From NCBI GenBank assembly GCA_004322045.1, contig SCRN01000009.1:206209-270208 (forward strand): 64,000 nt of DNA, given 5' to 3'. Below, piece after piece: positions 33,163 through 43,189 of this stretch. Made by a program: the position numbers and the translations under genes. How positions within the stretch are numbered: the stretch's first letter is position 1; every line of letters begins with the position of its first letter. The DNA comes from Paraburkholderia sp. GTDB lineage: Bacteria; Pseudomonadota; Gammaproteobacteria; Burkholderiales; Burkholderiaceae. Under the pieces are notes generated by a model. The model was given only the letters and a program-made list of their open reading frames with translations. It did no database searches and was not told the DNA's origin.

Positions 33163-36100
33163 CTAGCCTGACGCTGCTGCCTCATTGACCCGATACATAG
33201 GTCGGGCGCAACAGTACAGAGGGGTAACGTTGAGCGAACGCGAAGCAAGCTCATCCACCGTTTGCTCCGTCGCCAGACGGCGAGCTTTAAATATCGACGC
33301 TGAGAGAAATCGCCGCCAAAGAGCTTGGTCTTCTGCAATCTTTGGCGCCTCCATCGGATGCGCTCGCTCGGGCTGAAACCCCGTGTTCACAATCTGGGCA
33401 ACGCTCAACTCCATTGAAACATGAACGAGGTTGGCGTCTGCGTCCCCGCGGGCGAACAGAAGAGGCGCGAAGGTTTCGATAATTCGACGTAAGGCAAAGA
33501 GCGTCGCGCCAGCCAGCGCCATGCGATTGAGCGACTCGCCGACGAACAGCACAGCGCTTCTCCACTCGACAGAGGGGTTAGCCATATATTTCAGTAACGC
33601 ACGCATCGCAAAATGTTGGAAGTCCATCGGCTGTGATAGCAGCCAAACGAAATCCATCGCATTGATTGCAACGTGCGAACGACGCTTGATAAGGCTCGTA
33701 AATACAAACTGCGCATACTCGCCGGTTGAGCACAAGCCCGCGTTGCCTGCAGCAGCGACGTATACCTGTGGCCAAACACCTTTGATGCCGCCGACGACAT
33801 TCGCGAGCTCCCGAAGACGGCCGTCCAGCGTAAGGAAGACAGCATTCTTCTCCAGGGCCAGAAGGAGCACATCGTATGACTCTTCGTCGATTAATTCGCG
33901 GAATTTAAGAAGGTCGGGGGGCGGGTCCTCAACTCCGTAGACAGGAACAACCTGGCAGTATTTGTCAACGCACTCGCGCAGGCGATGGAGATACGCGCGC
34001 CGCCTCTCGTGATAGGCATCGTCGAGTTCAGTCAGAACGATACGGCCATCTTGCTCTGCCATACTCGCTCTGCTCTTGTTGCCTTCTTCCTCCGAGATAA
34101 GGTTGTCGAGAACGCCTGATGCCGAGGCGGCCAGATATACAGCGGGACTGTAGGCCAGTACCTTCTCAAGACCCGTCGCCACCAGCTCGTTCACAGTCGC
34201 AAGGTCGACTACCAAAGCATGGCCTCTATCTTTCAGATGAGCCTCAGCCTCCAGGCTCTCCCCCGGCGTTCCATTGCAGACATACAGATTTGCCTCAACG
34301 TTCTGTGGCCAATCTCCAGACACCACGGCGGCCGATGTTCCTAGGAGTTTGGCCACTATACCCACGGTGACCTGGCCGCGCCGATACGCATCAAATACTT
34401 CGCGTACGCGGTCGCTCCGTTGTTTGAGCATCTCCAAAATGCGTGAGAGGTCGTACTCGCCATCGGGCGTTTTATGCAGGTCTACGGATGTCAGACTTCC
34501 ACTCTTCCCGACAGATTTGCGCATCAGTTCTTGCGCAAGTTGAGCCAACCACCGGAAAGACGACGTGATGCCGGAAATAAGGTATTTCTGGGGCACGCCC
34601 GTCCCATCGGAGACAACGACTGCGTCACCGACACGCTTTCCACTGAGCGACTCGAAGACAGGTGAAGTGGGCGGGAAAAAATTGCCCGCGTCCGACACCT
34701 TACCAAGCCCGTTTGGGTCGACGACTACAGTCTTGGCTTCACCAAACTCGTCCGTGAGCGTGACAGCGCAACCGCTGGAGACCAGCGTGGGCTCGGTCGG
34801 CATGCTCTCCGGTGGCAACATGAGGATATGACCGAGGTAGGCCGACGCCGCTTCCGCGCTATTCAATGCCTCCCTGAAAGCAAGATACAAGCGCTTGAAG
34901 CCTCGCTCCTCGACGCCGAATTCGATTTCGAGCCGAGCCAATTGGGTTCGATACCGAAGGGGACCCTCCAGCATCAGGGGAATGTCCTGTGAGAGGAATT
35001 CGCGCAAAGCGCCGACGCGCTTCTGGGCGATGAAGACCGAGGCTCTGAATCCCCAGGCGTCCACGCGCTGCGGGTGCGCCGCTAGATGCAGTTCCGCAAG
35101 TTTGGACAGTTGCTCCCAATCGCCGGCATCACGCGCCAGCTCCACCGCGTCCTCTCTAACGCTTGAGTCTTCGAGCGCGGTTTCTGGGAAAGAGTTGAGC
35201 ATCTGCAGCGCGCGCTTTCGCGAACCACGCTGCACCAGTGCGCTGAAAAGTAGCCGGTGAGGCTCGCTGAAATACCCTGTCGGCAGCCGCTTTTCGAGGC
35301 ACGAGACGACATCATCGAATCGATTCGCAAACAGGAAAAGCTGTGCAGCCATGACAACATCGCGTGTCGGAGTTGCGGCTGTAATGTCTTTGGACAGCGC
35401 GTCAATCGCCGCGTCCGCCCAAGGCATTTGCTCCCGCTTGGCAATGGTTAGCGCTGTGACTTTCGCGCTAGTCGACTTCAACTCTTGTGCGGTCGCCTCG
35501 GTGAGGGCGCCAGCTAGTTCCGCAGTCTTACCCTGCCGAGCAAGAAGGAGCCATCCGAAAGCTTGAACGTCTTCAGCGTAACGCTTGCCTTCCTCCTCTT
35601 CATTCAACACGCGTACAACCGCTTCGAAAACTGGCGCATCGCCACGTCGTGCAGCCATCTCAGCGACAATAAGCCGGCCCTCGCTATCGAGGTTGGCGAT
35701 GTTTTCCTTGCCGAAATCGAAGGCATCGTCACCTGACCCAGCCCGGAAGCAACTCTCAAGGCAAACGCGTCCAAGCTGGCCGTCGCCTGGGAAACGCTTC
35801 ACAGCTTCAAGCAAAACTTCACGCGCCAGGTCGGCACGGTCAACCATCATGTAGGCGTAACCGAGGCAACCGACGGCCTGACTCAGCGAATGAACACTCT
35901 GCCTGCTCCACAAAACCTTGTCGACCGGCTCGAAAGATGGAATCTGCTCCGCCAACGATGCTTTAATCGCGGGCGCGATGATGCCGTTACTCGCGAGCAC
36001 GCCGTCTTCCGTTGCCTCGTTGACAGTAGCAAGCAATCGCAGCGCGTTGACTTCAAAACTCCTGTCTCCCTTTTTTTGAGCGGCGGCAGCCATCCGACCA

Positions 36101-37170
36101 GCGTAGGGGAAGTTGCCAGCAAGAACCGCAAGCCAAGCGAAAACGTGCAAGACGTCCGCGGACTCTCGCATTTCAGGCGGCACTGCCTTCCAGTCCGGCG
36201 TTGCGCCGCTTCTGTCACTCGCCTGTGCCCACGCAGTGAACACTCCTTCCGACGCAGGAAAGCGTTGACGCAGTTCGTCACCGAGAGTTAGCGCGGCCGG
36301 GAAATCCTCGAGGAGCAGCTTGCCTCGGATAGCGTTGCCGGCAATCTTCTCGTCATCTGGCGTGAGGCGATAGGCGGCCGCGAACTCTTCGGCGGCCGAG
36401 GCAAAGTCATCCTTCTGCCAGTAGCAGTGAGCGCGCTGGGTATGCCAACGGGCGCGTTGATGGATGTCGAGAACACTCAGGTCCTTTCCGAGCACGCTGA
36501 GGTTGGTGAGCGCATCATCGAACTTTCCAGCAAGCAACTGCGCCTTCACTCCGTCAAGCTGCGCGTCCATCACCTTGTCGATAGACCCTGCGCGAGCCTC
36601 CGGGATGCCCCGCGCCAACGATTCTGCGGATTGGAACATCGTCCGCACTTCGCCCGCGAACTTCTCGAAGGTGACCTGTTGGTCAGCGAAGGCTTGACGT
36701 TGTTCCCAAAAGGCTCCCCCCGGCATGTGCGGAGCGAGCATGGTCTGCAGTCGAGGAAACCGCCTGATATAGTTTTCGAGCGTGTCCCAAAAGGCGACGC
36801 TGACGCGGAATTTCCCTTCCGCGTGCCGAGCGTCCGACAAGATTGCGGCGTATTCGACCAGCGCCACATCATTGGGCGCCGTGGTCGCGATAATCAATTC
36901 TTCGATTTTTACCTTACCGCCGTCTGCGAGAGCGACCTCCTCGTCAACGATTTTTGTCGTCAAGGACCCGTACGTCTTTCGCTTGCACTGTACCCCGTAG
37001 CGCTTCTCCTTGCGCATCGCGAAGATGTCGACGCCGTTTTGTTTTTGCCCGGACCGGCCGTTCTTCGTTGCAGTAGGGTCGTCAAAAACCTCGCTGTAGA
37101 CGGTGTGGCAGAAGTCCTCGAAATCTTCGGCTGTGCGAGGCGGCTGTACCCCGGTGCTGTACGGAATCAT
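33163..37170 (-). CDS. Giant Mrr-like nuclease / TPR / GreA-GreB C-terminal / PIN-like protein (uncharacterised, candidate defence gene)
   Basis: A 1,335-residue protein. Residues 1-130 resemble an Mrr-type PD-(D/E)XK domain: RSGQKQNGVDIF (Asp48) and RYGVQCKRKT (Gln61-x-Lys63), then VKIEELIIATTAPNDVALVEYA. Residues about 190-800 are helical repeats of TPR type (LLAGKFDDALTNLSVLGK; DFASAAEEFAAAYRLTPDD; LAREVLLEAVKRFPGDG). A GreA/GreB C-terminal-like segment lies near 835-850 (TSPVFESLSGKRVGDAVVV). From about 980 to 1130 is a PIN-like part (HALVVDLATVNELVATG ... NAVFLTLDGRLRELANVVGG). I know no named system with this architecture. The gene stands alone on its strand. Confidence 0.75.
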   Translation of the reverse strand: MIPYSTGVQPPRTAEDFEDFCHTVYSEVFDDPTATKNGRSGQKQNGVDIFAMRKEKRYGVQCKRKTYGSLTTKIVDEEVALADGGKVKIEELIIATTAPNDVALVEYAAILSDARHAEGKFRVSVAFWDTLENYIRRFPRLQTMLAPHMPGGAFWEQRQAFADQQVTFEKFAGEVRTMFQSAESLARGIPEARAGSIDKVMDAQLDGVKAQLLAGKFDDALTNLSVLGKDLSVLDIHQRARWHTQRAHCYWQKDDFASAAEEFAAAYRLTPDDEKIAGNAIRGKLLLEDFPAALTLGDELRQRFPASEGVFTAWAQASDRSGATPDWKAVPPEMRESADVLHVFAWLAVLAGNFPYAGRMAAAAQKKGDRSFEVNALRLLATVNEATEDGVLASNGIIAPAIKASLAEQIPSFEPVDKVLWSRQSVHSLSQAVGCLGYAYMMVDRADLAREVLLEAVKRFPGDGQLGRVCLESCFRAGSGDDAFDFGKENIANLDSEGRLIVAEMAARRGDAPVFEAVVRVLNEEEEGKRYAEDVQAFGWLLLARQGKTAELAGALTEATAQELKSTSAKVTALTIAKREQMPWADAAIDALSKDITAATPTRDVVMAAQLFLFANRFDDVVSCLEKRLPTGYFSEPHRLLFSALVQRGSRKRALQMLNSFPETALEDSSVREDAVELARDAGDWEQLSKLAELHLAAHPQRVDAWGFRASVFIAQKRVGALREFLSQDIPLMLEGPLRYRTQLARLEIEFGVEERGFKRLYLAFREALNSAEAASAYLGHILMLPPESMPTEPTLVSSGCAVTLTDEFGEAKTVVVDPNGLGKVSDAGNFFPPTSPVFESLSGKRVGDAVVVSDGTGVPQKYLISGITSSFRWLAQLAQELMRKSVGKSGSLTSVDLHKTPDGEYDLSRILEMLKQRSDRVREVFDAYRRGQVTVGIVAKLLGTSAAVVSGDWPQNVEANLYVCNGTPGESLEAEAHLKDRGHALVVDLATVNELVATGLEKVLAYSPAVYLAASASGVLDNLISEEEGNKSRASMAEQDGRIVLTELDDAYHERRRAYLHRLRECVDKYCQVVPVYGVEDPPPDLLKFRELIDEESYDVLLLALEKNAVFLTLDGRLRELANVVGGIKGVWPQVYVAAAGNAGLCSTGEYAQFVFTSLIKRRSHVAINAMDFVWLLSQPMDFQHFAMRALLKYMANPSVEWRSAVLFVGESLNRMALAGATLFALRRIIETFAPLLFARGDADANLVHVSMELSVAQIVNTGFQPERAHPMEAPKIAEDQALWRRFLSASIFKARRLATEQTVDELASRSLNVTPLYCCARPMYRVNEAAASG

Positions 37171-38432
37171 AGGCCCTTAAAAGCGTATTTGTCTGGTTAA
37201 GCTTACCGCGCTTCGTCTCAGACTGGGAGGTACCAGACGCGCGAGAAGTGGTAAAACGAAGGCGACGCGCGCTCCGCCTATTGCTGAAGCGTATCGATGC
37301 CTACGTGAAAACAATCTATCAACGCCCGAGCAAGGCGGGCGATAAGTCGACGGCACGTTCGCCGCATCGTCGAGCCAGAACGCCGTTTAGCCTTCGTATG
37401 CTGTTCTGACGACGGTTGCAGCGACTCTACACGCCGTGCCGCCCAGCGGCCAAAGATGGCCTGCCCCCGAGGGCAGGCACCGACACTGCGCTGACCAAGG
37501 AACAACGCGCAGTGTTCGAACCCTTCGGGTGCTCAAGAGACTATTGCGCGCCGAATTCATGGTTGCTTAGGTTGGGACGGGCGACTATAAATGTATCGCT
37601 CCTCGGCAATATTGCACCGCACCAATGATTAAATTGATAGTCAAGCCGAGCCTTGAATGAAACCATTAACCGGCCAATGCATGAAACGTATAGCTAGAAA
37701 TCCATCTTCAAGCAACAACATACGCACTATCCTGAAACCTTCTGATTAGCAGCACTGATACCGTACAAACCCATCAAACACGGGAATTACCGGAAAACCT
37801 TTATGATTATGACCTCCAGCCCAGCAAATCAGCAATGAGCGGGCGCTTCATCACATCATCAACGACAACCAAAATTGACAATATAACGTTAAATAGCGCA
37901 AACAAACATTTCCAAAATTCGTCGAAAAAATTTTGACAAAAATATTCATTCTGGTAAATTGACCACGTCGACTTGATACCGACCCAAGCTTTTTTTGACG
38001 GGAAGCGTTTCTTGCGCTTCACCGGCAAGTATTTCTCTATTTATGAGAGGGTACTTTAGCGAGGTTCGCAATGCGGCAAGTTGCGCAGTGGGTATTGGCA
38101 AGGCAATGGGAACAGCGGGCGACTGTTTTGGTCCGCAATTCGCGTCACAGCGCCAGGGGAAAGCAAGTCGCCCGCGGCCTTCTGCGGGTTGCCAGGGTTC
38201 GCCCTCCAGCGCGCCGAACCCCGGGCCATTGCCGACGCCCTCGTAACCCCCTAGCGCGACCGGGACTGCCCGTCGTTTATACAGCCCTCCTACTCCCTTC
38301 ACAATTTGGCGCGAAGCCAGCTTTGCTTAGACCGCCAATCAGCGCCACAGCTTCAGTGAGTGAATTGCTGCCGTTGCAGTGCGCCCGTCGCTTCTGGCCG
38401 CCCATTATCGGGTCTGCGTTGGGAGTCCGACT
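37171..38432. other. Long noncoding region with hairpins upstream of the recombinase trio
   Basis: About 1.26 kb. Stacked hairpins include GCCTGCCC-CCGA-GGGCAGGC (37459-37478), ACACTGCGC...GCGCAGTGT (37483-37515) and ACCC-TTC-GGGT just after. From about 37600 to 38050 it is strongly AT-rich compared with the rest of the window. No confident gene is seen. It probably contains the gmt promoter and may contain an origin-like or structured RNA element; neither can be shown. Confidence 0.5.
37946..38302 (-). CDS. Doubtful ORF in the region upstream of gmtY
   Basis: A 118-codon ORF (MKGVGGLYKRRAVPVALGGYEGVGNGPGFGALEGEPWQPAEGRGRLAFPWRCDANCGPKQSPAVPIALPIPTAQLAALRTSLKYPL...). The Gly/Pro-rich composition is not typical of a folded protein. 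The underlying DNA has several short inverted repeats (for example CCCGCGGCC...GCGGG), so it may instead mark a structured RNA or recombination site. It is listed because no other feature explains this GC-rich block inside AT-rich DNA. Confidence 0.25.
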   Translation of the reverse strand: MKGVGGLYKRRAVPVALGGYEGVGNGPGFGALEGEPWQPAEGRGRLAFPWRCDANCGPKQSPAVPIALPIPTAQLAALRTSLKYPLINREILAGEAQETLPVKKSLGRYQVDVVNLPE

Positions 38433-39839
38433 TTGAAGAGGACAATTCACTCAGTCGTGGAAATTCCCATCGTCGAAGGCCTTCTGGGTGCGAGCCTTCC
38501 GTTTCTGTTTCTCAAAGACGGGGAAATCAGCATTCTTTCATTGGCGTGGGTGCGGCATCGAACCCTCTACGAACTGGTCTCGCCGGCTGAAATCTCAGCG
38601 GGCGTACACGCCGTCGGCCTACTCTACGACTTTTACTATCTCGCTGAGCAAGGTCGAGCAGTCACAGCGAACGAGCTTGGCGGAGTTCTCGCACGTTTCA
38701 TGGACGCGCGAGAGCATGGGCTTGCTATGCTTCGCTGGAATTCCGTGAGACGAAAAACTGCCATTGATGACGTCCGCCGGGTAAGCAGCTTCGGTGAATT
38801 CTGTACCGACAACTTCGGGCACGCCCCACTGAACCAGCGAGAGACGAAGTTCGTCAAGGACCTAAATTTCGCCGAGCAAAGACGGTTCTATCATGCGTTA
38901 GAACATCGAAAAGAGTGGGACAAGCTTGCGCACTTGGTCGATGCGACTGTGGTCGGCCGAGGAAAAGTGAATCGGGGAAAGTTCGACCCCAAAGAGCGCC
39001 GTCTCAAAGCAAGCTACGAACGAAAGACCTTTCCTCCAGAGAAAGTTCTGCCGCTAATTAACGCGACTACTTCGGTCCGCGACAAGTTGTACTTGATTCT
39101 ACTTTTCTTCGGAGGCCTTCGTTCGTCAGAGCCACTACATCTGTTCGTGACCGACATCACTGTCACGCCCAGTGGCAGCGCTGTTGTCACACTGGGCGAC
39201 CCCGAGACCGGCTCTTACGACTGGAGCAACTTGTATCGCGGCAAGCAGCACGGCAATCGTGCGACCTTCCTTGCGGAACGGTACTCCCTTGGACCGAGGA
39301 GCAAACTGGGCAAGAAGCATCCCCTGCACGTTGGCTGGAAGGGGATGGCGTACGACAACGAAGCTCGCAACGAGTCCGAAGTCAATTGGCTAGTACCAGA
39401 AATAGGAAGGTACTTCGCAAGGCTGCATTTCCAGTACATGCATGAGACGCGCAAGCACGTCCCAGATGAGCATCCTTACTACTTCGTCAACGAAAAAGAT
39501 GCCGACAACTTCGGTAGTCCTCTGACACTGTCCAACACAGCCAAGATGTTTGAGCGCGCGGCGCGTCGGCTCGGCCTGGACCCCGCCGAAGACGGCGTCA
39601 ATCGCCATGGTGCCCGGCACTTTTACGGCCACTTCTGCGCATCACATCTTCGCCTGCCGCTTGAGGTGACTCAAAGCATCATGCATCACGCGAACATCCT
39701 ATCGACGAAAATTTATTACGCGCTCGACCAAGCAGTGGCTCGCGATGAGCTTAAAAAAGGCTTTGCACGCATTCAAAGCGAGCTTCCATCCCTTTGCGCC
39801 GACATCGAGCGCGTATCGTTCTCGAGACATTACCAATGA
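38433..39839 (+). CDS. gmtY: Gamma-mobile-trio tyrosine recombinase GmtY
   Basis: A 468-residue tyrosine recombinase from TTG 38433 (KRTIHSVVEIPIVEG). Catalytic residues are visible: Arg in LLFFGGLRSSEPLHL (about 229), the H-x-x-R box RHGARHFYGHF (about 391) and Tyr in NILSTKIYYALDQAV (about 427). The long N-terminal part before the core domain, and the position first in an overlapping three-gene set, fit GmtY. The stop overlaps the gmtZ ATG by ATGA. The start is uncertain: GTG 38379 would add 18 residues. It acts in site-specific integration and excision of the island. Confidence 0.85.
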   Translation: MKRTIHSVVEIPIVEGLLGASLPFLFLKDGEISILSLAWVRHRTLYELVSPAEISAGVHAVGLLYDFYYLAEQGRAVTANELGGVLARFMDAREHGLAMLRWNSVRRKTAIDDVRRVSSFGEFCTDNFGHAPLNQRETKFVKDLNFAEQRRFYHALEHRKEWDKLAHLVDATVVGRGKVNRGKFDPKERRLKASYERKTFPPEKVLPLINATTSVRDKLYLILLFFGGLRSSEPLHLFVTDITVTPSGSAVVTLGDPETGSYDWSNLYRGKQHGNRATFLAERYSLGPRSKLGKKHPLHVGWKGMAYDNEARNESEVNWLVPEIGRYFARLHFQYMHETRKHVPDEHPYYFVNEKDADNFGSPLTLSNTAKMFERAARRLGLDPAEDGVNRHGARHFYGHFCASHLRLPLEVTQSIMHHANILSTKIYYALDQAVARDELKKGFARIQSELPSLCADIERVSFSRHYQ

Positions 39840-42800
39840 CCGTTCGTTACTTCAAAGCCACGGGGTCCGGAAGGGACGTTGCCTTCAACGACAGCGACAC
39901 TGAGTTTGTCCTCTTGAAAGAGCCGACGGTCGATGAGATACGGGACGCCATTATTGAATTCGAGAAGAAGCGGATTGAAGCATACTGGGAGGAGACGATA
40001 GTAAAGCAAGCACCTTCCGGCAACTTCATTAACGCCTTCAAATCTTCAAAACATTCACGCGGCGTAACCGTTCCACAATTCTATAAGGCTAGATACCTAT
40101 CCGCGCTTCTAGTGACAATAACAAATCTTCGCGGTAGAGAACTCATTGCTGCTGCGCGCGAATTGCCTCTTGAGCTACAGCGCTCCTTTGTGCGCGCCGC
40201 GCGACCGAACACTCGGAAGGAGCTGCGAAATATGTTGGTCCTTCCGGCGCAGGTCATCGCACCAGATTTTCACGCGCTGCTCGATTCGTCAGATAGTACT
40301 CGCGAGTTTGTTGAGAGACTGGTGCAGGGTCTTTGGACCAATGACCTACCGCTCATGCATCCCTTCCGGCATTTCGAATTACTCGTGATTTTGTGGGCGC
40401 GCGGATGGTTTTTGTTTCCTCAACGGGTGGGCGATTGGGACACTCCAGTCAAATGGCCAACGCTTAAGAATCAGCTGTATGGTGGCACCCGCAGCGGTTT
40501 GATTGCGTCTACCTACGTTATGCCCAAGCACCGCCGAAGCGACATGACTCACTCGATAACATGTACCTTCTTTGCTACTACTGACGTCACTTCATTCGAC
40601 GACTTGTCTCCAGAGTTAATTGATGCTTTTCAGGATATTTGGGACGCGACAATAGCGACGCGGTACGCCAACTCGGACGAAAAGAGTAGGTCGACCGCGC
40701 GTAGCGGTATGCGACGCGCGATGCGTTTGCTGCGGCAAAACTTCAATGTTTCGCACCCGGACCATGCAGTTCCACTCAAATCGTCAAAAAAAAGTCACGT
40801 GGTCGATGACGAGCGGCGCGTCGACGGCGAGTTCCGATGGCTCGTCACTTCTCGTCCCCAGCTCATCGCCTGGGCAGATATGTTTCGTGCCTTCATTAAA
40901 TCCCTCAAAACACAACGCGTTAGTGCCCAGATGGATAGGCTGAACAGCCTTGGGGACTATCTTGTTTCGCTGAAGGAGCCGCCTCTCGCCCCCAAAAATG
41001 TGAACCGCCAGAAACATATCTATGACGCCACACTTAAGAACCCCGAAACGTACTTCGAGCACATTCGAAAGAAATACGGTTCGTCAAGGCGCCTGAACGA
41101 CACCATCTCCACTATCCGCTCGTTTTTTGATTGGTCGCGTGATTATCTGGTTGCATCGGGCGACATCTCAGCTGCATCGCTGGCCAATCCAATTTCTATC
41201 TCAGACACGTTCGGAAGGCCTCGCCCATCGTCCAAGACTGCCCGCGACGCGCTCCCGCCTTACATCATGAATGAGATGAAGCAGGTACTCTTGGATGACG
41301 ACTTCGCGTTCCCCCGTACTCACAGTCGCGCAGTGGTTCAAGTGCACGACTCGGTGACCGGCGCCAACACCCGCGTATTCGACCCGGGGCTTACAGTTTG
41401 CCTATACACCCTTTTCGATACGCCAATCCGAAGCCATCAAGCTCGCTGGCTGGACTCTGGTCTTCTCGATGAAAAGGTCTATGACCCGGCATCGAACTCG
41501 CTGCTGCCTAACGAGTCGCCTTACTCAATCAAAGGGCGGAGAGAAGCAGCGTTACGGCTCCAGCATGATGGGCTCCGTGCTGAATCGTGGCTGACACTCT
41601 GGGTGAATACAAATAAGACTGCGCAGTATGATAGCCCGCACATTGGCTACTCAATACCTTACGTATCTTCGAAGCTTGCCGAATTGCTGCATATGTACTC
41701 GGAATGGCAGAAGCGCTACATGCCTGCATTGACCAAACCCTTGGAATATCGGGTGTATCAGGACGACGTCCGAGAACGCGACAGGCCAGCCGGGGTGAAG
41801 GGGCCGCAAATTGTGCCGCTTTTCCGGGACCCGTATTCCGCTGACCTTTATCGCCCGATTGAGTACCCTCGCCTGGCTCGCTTCTACGTAAAAGTGCTTG
41901 AACAGACTCAGAAGCGCATCGAAGCGAAGTACGGGCATCGGCTCACTTTGGTAGAAAACGACAAAAAGGGAGGTCTTAAATGGGTAGTTGACCTTCACTC
42001 ACTTCGGGTAAGTGGTATTACCAACCTCATCGAAGCAGGGGTTCCACTTGAAGTGGTTCAGATGTTTGTGGCTGGACACCAGACTCTCATCATGACGCTG
42101 CACTACCTCAAATATTCACCAACGAAACTACGCAAATTTCTCCTCGAAGCACATGAGAAGATGCTCAATGACCAAAATTTCGTTGGCTCTGAGCTCTTCG
42201 CGTCAAGTCTTCATGAATTTGCGCCATTTCTGCTCGGCCAAGAAGGTGCAGGGGTTGGCGCGGGCTTTGTTGCTCTGCAGGAGCGGACAGGGATTCTGAC
42301 CATCACATCAGAGGGGATTTGCCCGGGCACCTCGTGCAGCACGGGTGGACCACTCATGAGCGCTGCTCAAAACTCGTATTTGCCGGTACCCGGCGGGAAG
42401 CGATGCGGACTGTGCCGCTTTTGGATGACCGGCCCCGCGCACCTTCTTGGCCAGGTTACCGCGGTCAACAACCTTGCCTTTGTGATTCGCAAAAAGGGAT
42501 TAGAGGTTGCGCGGATAAACGACGAGCGCCTCGACGCGGAGGACTCGGATAACAAACGCAGAGCACGAGAACTCCGGGACCGTGGAGATATTTTGAACAG
42601 GGAACTCGAAATCGATGTAAACGAATGGGTTGCTCGCTATCGGTATGCCGAGAAGTCTGTCGCACTAATGGCGGATTATCTTGCCGCAAAAAACCGTGTG
42701 ACAGGCAAGAGAGACCAAGTACCAGTGCCTGTTTTGACGGCAAGTAGTGGTCCAGAGCTTCGGGTCACCCTTGAGCAAGCGCATGAATTCGCGTTGCTGG

Positions 42801-43189
42801 ACCAGATTACCCAAATGAGTTCTTTCTCTACCTGCTTCAGCAACCGTGAGGCCGAGCTGGAAAAAAATACAATCTTGTCAAAGCTGATGGCCGCGAATGA
42901 TATGAAGCCGTTCTTGCTTGACCTAAATGACGAACATGCTCACGAGGCCGGGAATTTGCTTTCGTCCTTGATACTCCAACAGGTACGCGGCCAAGAGCTT
43001 GACGACCTCCTATCGGGCCGGAAGGCGCTTAATGACTATCCTCGGCTTGCGAAAGCCATCAAGCTACTTGAGGAAAATGCGACTCCGGAGGCGCTAATGG
43101 ATTCCAAACAGATGAGTCGATTGGTCACGCTGGTCGGCAAAGCGGCCGGGCCATCCGCTACAGCTGAGGAAGAGGAGACGTTTGCATGA
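39836..43189 (+). CDS. gmtZ: Gamma-mobile-trio integrase GmtZ
   Basis: A 1,117-residue protein. The core region has recombinase residues: Arg in DTPIRSHQARWLDSG (about 531), then DLHSLRVSGITNLIEAGVPLEVVQMFVAGHQTLIMTLHYLKYSP (about 718-758), containing H-x-x-R, a GH pair and the candidate nucleophile Tyr. A later cysteine cluster (ICPGTSCSTGG ... GKRCGLCRFWMTGP, about 827-862) may bind zinc. A coiled-coil-rich C-terminus follows. ATG 39836 overlaps the gmtY stop, and its own stop overlaps the gmtX start. The size and Cys motif fit GmtZ rather than a phage integrase. Confidence 0.85.
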   Translation: MTVRYFKATGSGRDVAFNDSDTEFVLLKEPTVDEIRDAIIEFEKKRIEAYWEETIVKQAPSGNFINAFKSSKHSRGVTVPQFYKARYLSALLVTITNLRGRELIAAARELPLELQRSFVRAARPNTRKELRNMLVLPAQVIAPDFHALLDSSDSTREFVERLVQGLWTNDLPLMHPFRHFELLVILWARGWFLFPQRVGDWDTPVKWPTLKNQLYGGTRSGLIASTYVMPKHRRSDMTHSITCTFFATTDVTSFDDLSPELIDAFQDIWDATIATRYANSDEKSRSTARSGMRRAMRLLRQNFNVSHPDHAVPLKSSKKSHVVDDERRVDGEFRWLVTSRPQLIAWADMFRAFIKSLKTQRVSAQMDRLNSLGDYLVSLKEPPLAPKNVNRQKHIYDATLKNPETYFEHIRKKYGSSRRLNDTISTIRSFFDWSRDYLVASGDISAASLANPISISDTFGRPRPSSKTARDALPPYIMNEMKQVLLDDDFAFPRTHSRAVVQVHDSVTGANTRVFDPGLTVCLYTLFDTPIRSHQARWLDSGLLDEKVYDPASNSLLPNESPYSIKGRREAALRLQHDGLRAESWLTLWVNTNKTAQYDSPHIGYSIPYVSSKLAELLHMYSEWQKRYMPALTKPLEYRVYQDDVRERDRPAGVKGPQIVPLFRDPYSADLYRPIEYPRLARFYVKVLEQTQKRIEAKYGHRLTLVENDKKGGLKWVVDLHSLRVSGITNLIEAGVPLEVVQMFVAGHQTLIMTLHYLKYSPTKLRKFLLEAHEKMLNDQNFVGSELFASSLHEFAPFLLGQEGAGVGAGFVALQERTGILTITSEGICPGTSCSTGGPLMSAAQNSYLPVPGGKRCGLCRFWMTGPAHLLGQVTAVNNLAFVIRKKGLEVARINDERLDAEDSDNKRRARELRDRGDILNRELEIDVNEWVARYRYAEKSVALMADYLAAKNRVTGKRDQVPVPVLTASSGPELRVTLEQAHEFALLDQITQMSSFSTCFSNREAELEKNTILSKLMAANDMKPFLLDLNDEHAHEAGNLLSSLILQQVRGQELDDLLSGRKALNDYPRLAKAIKLLEENATPEALMDSKQMSRLVTLVGKAAGPSATAEEEETFA

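Noticed and set aside
37171-38432. Retron or diversity-generating element in the noncoding gap
   Set aside because: No reverse transcriptase gene exists anywhere in the window, so hairpins alone do not support it.
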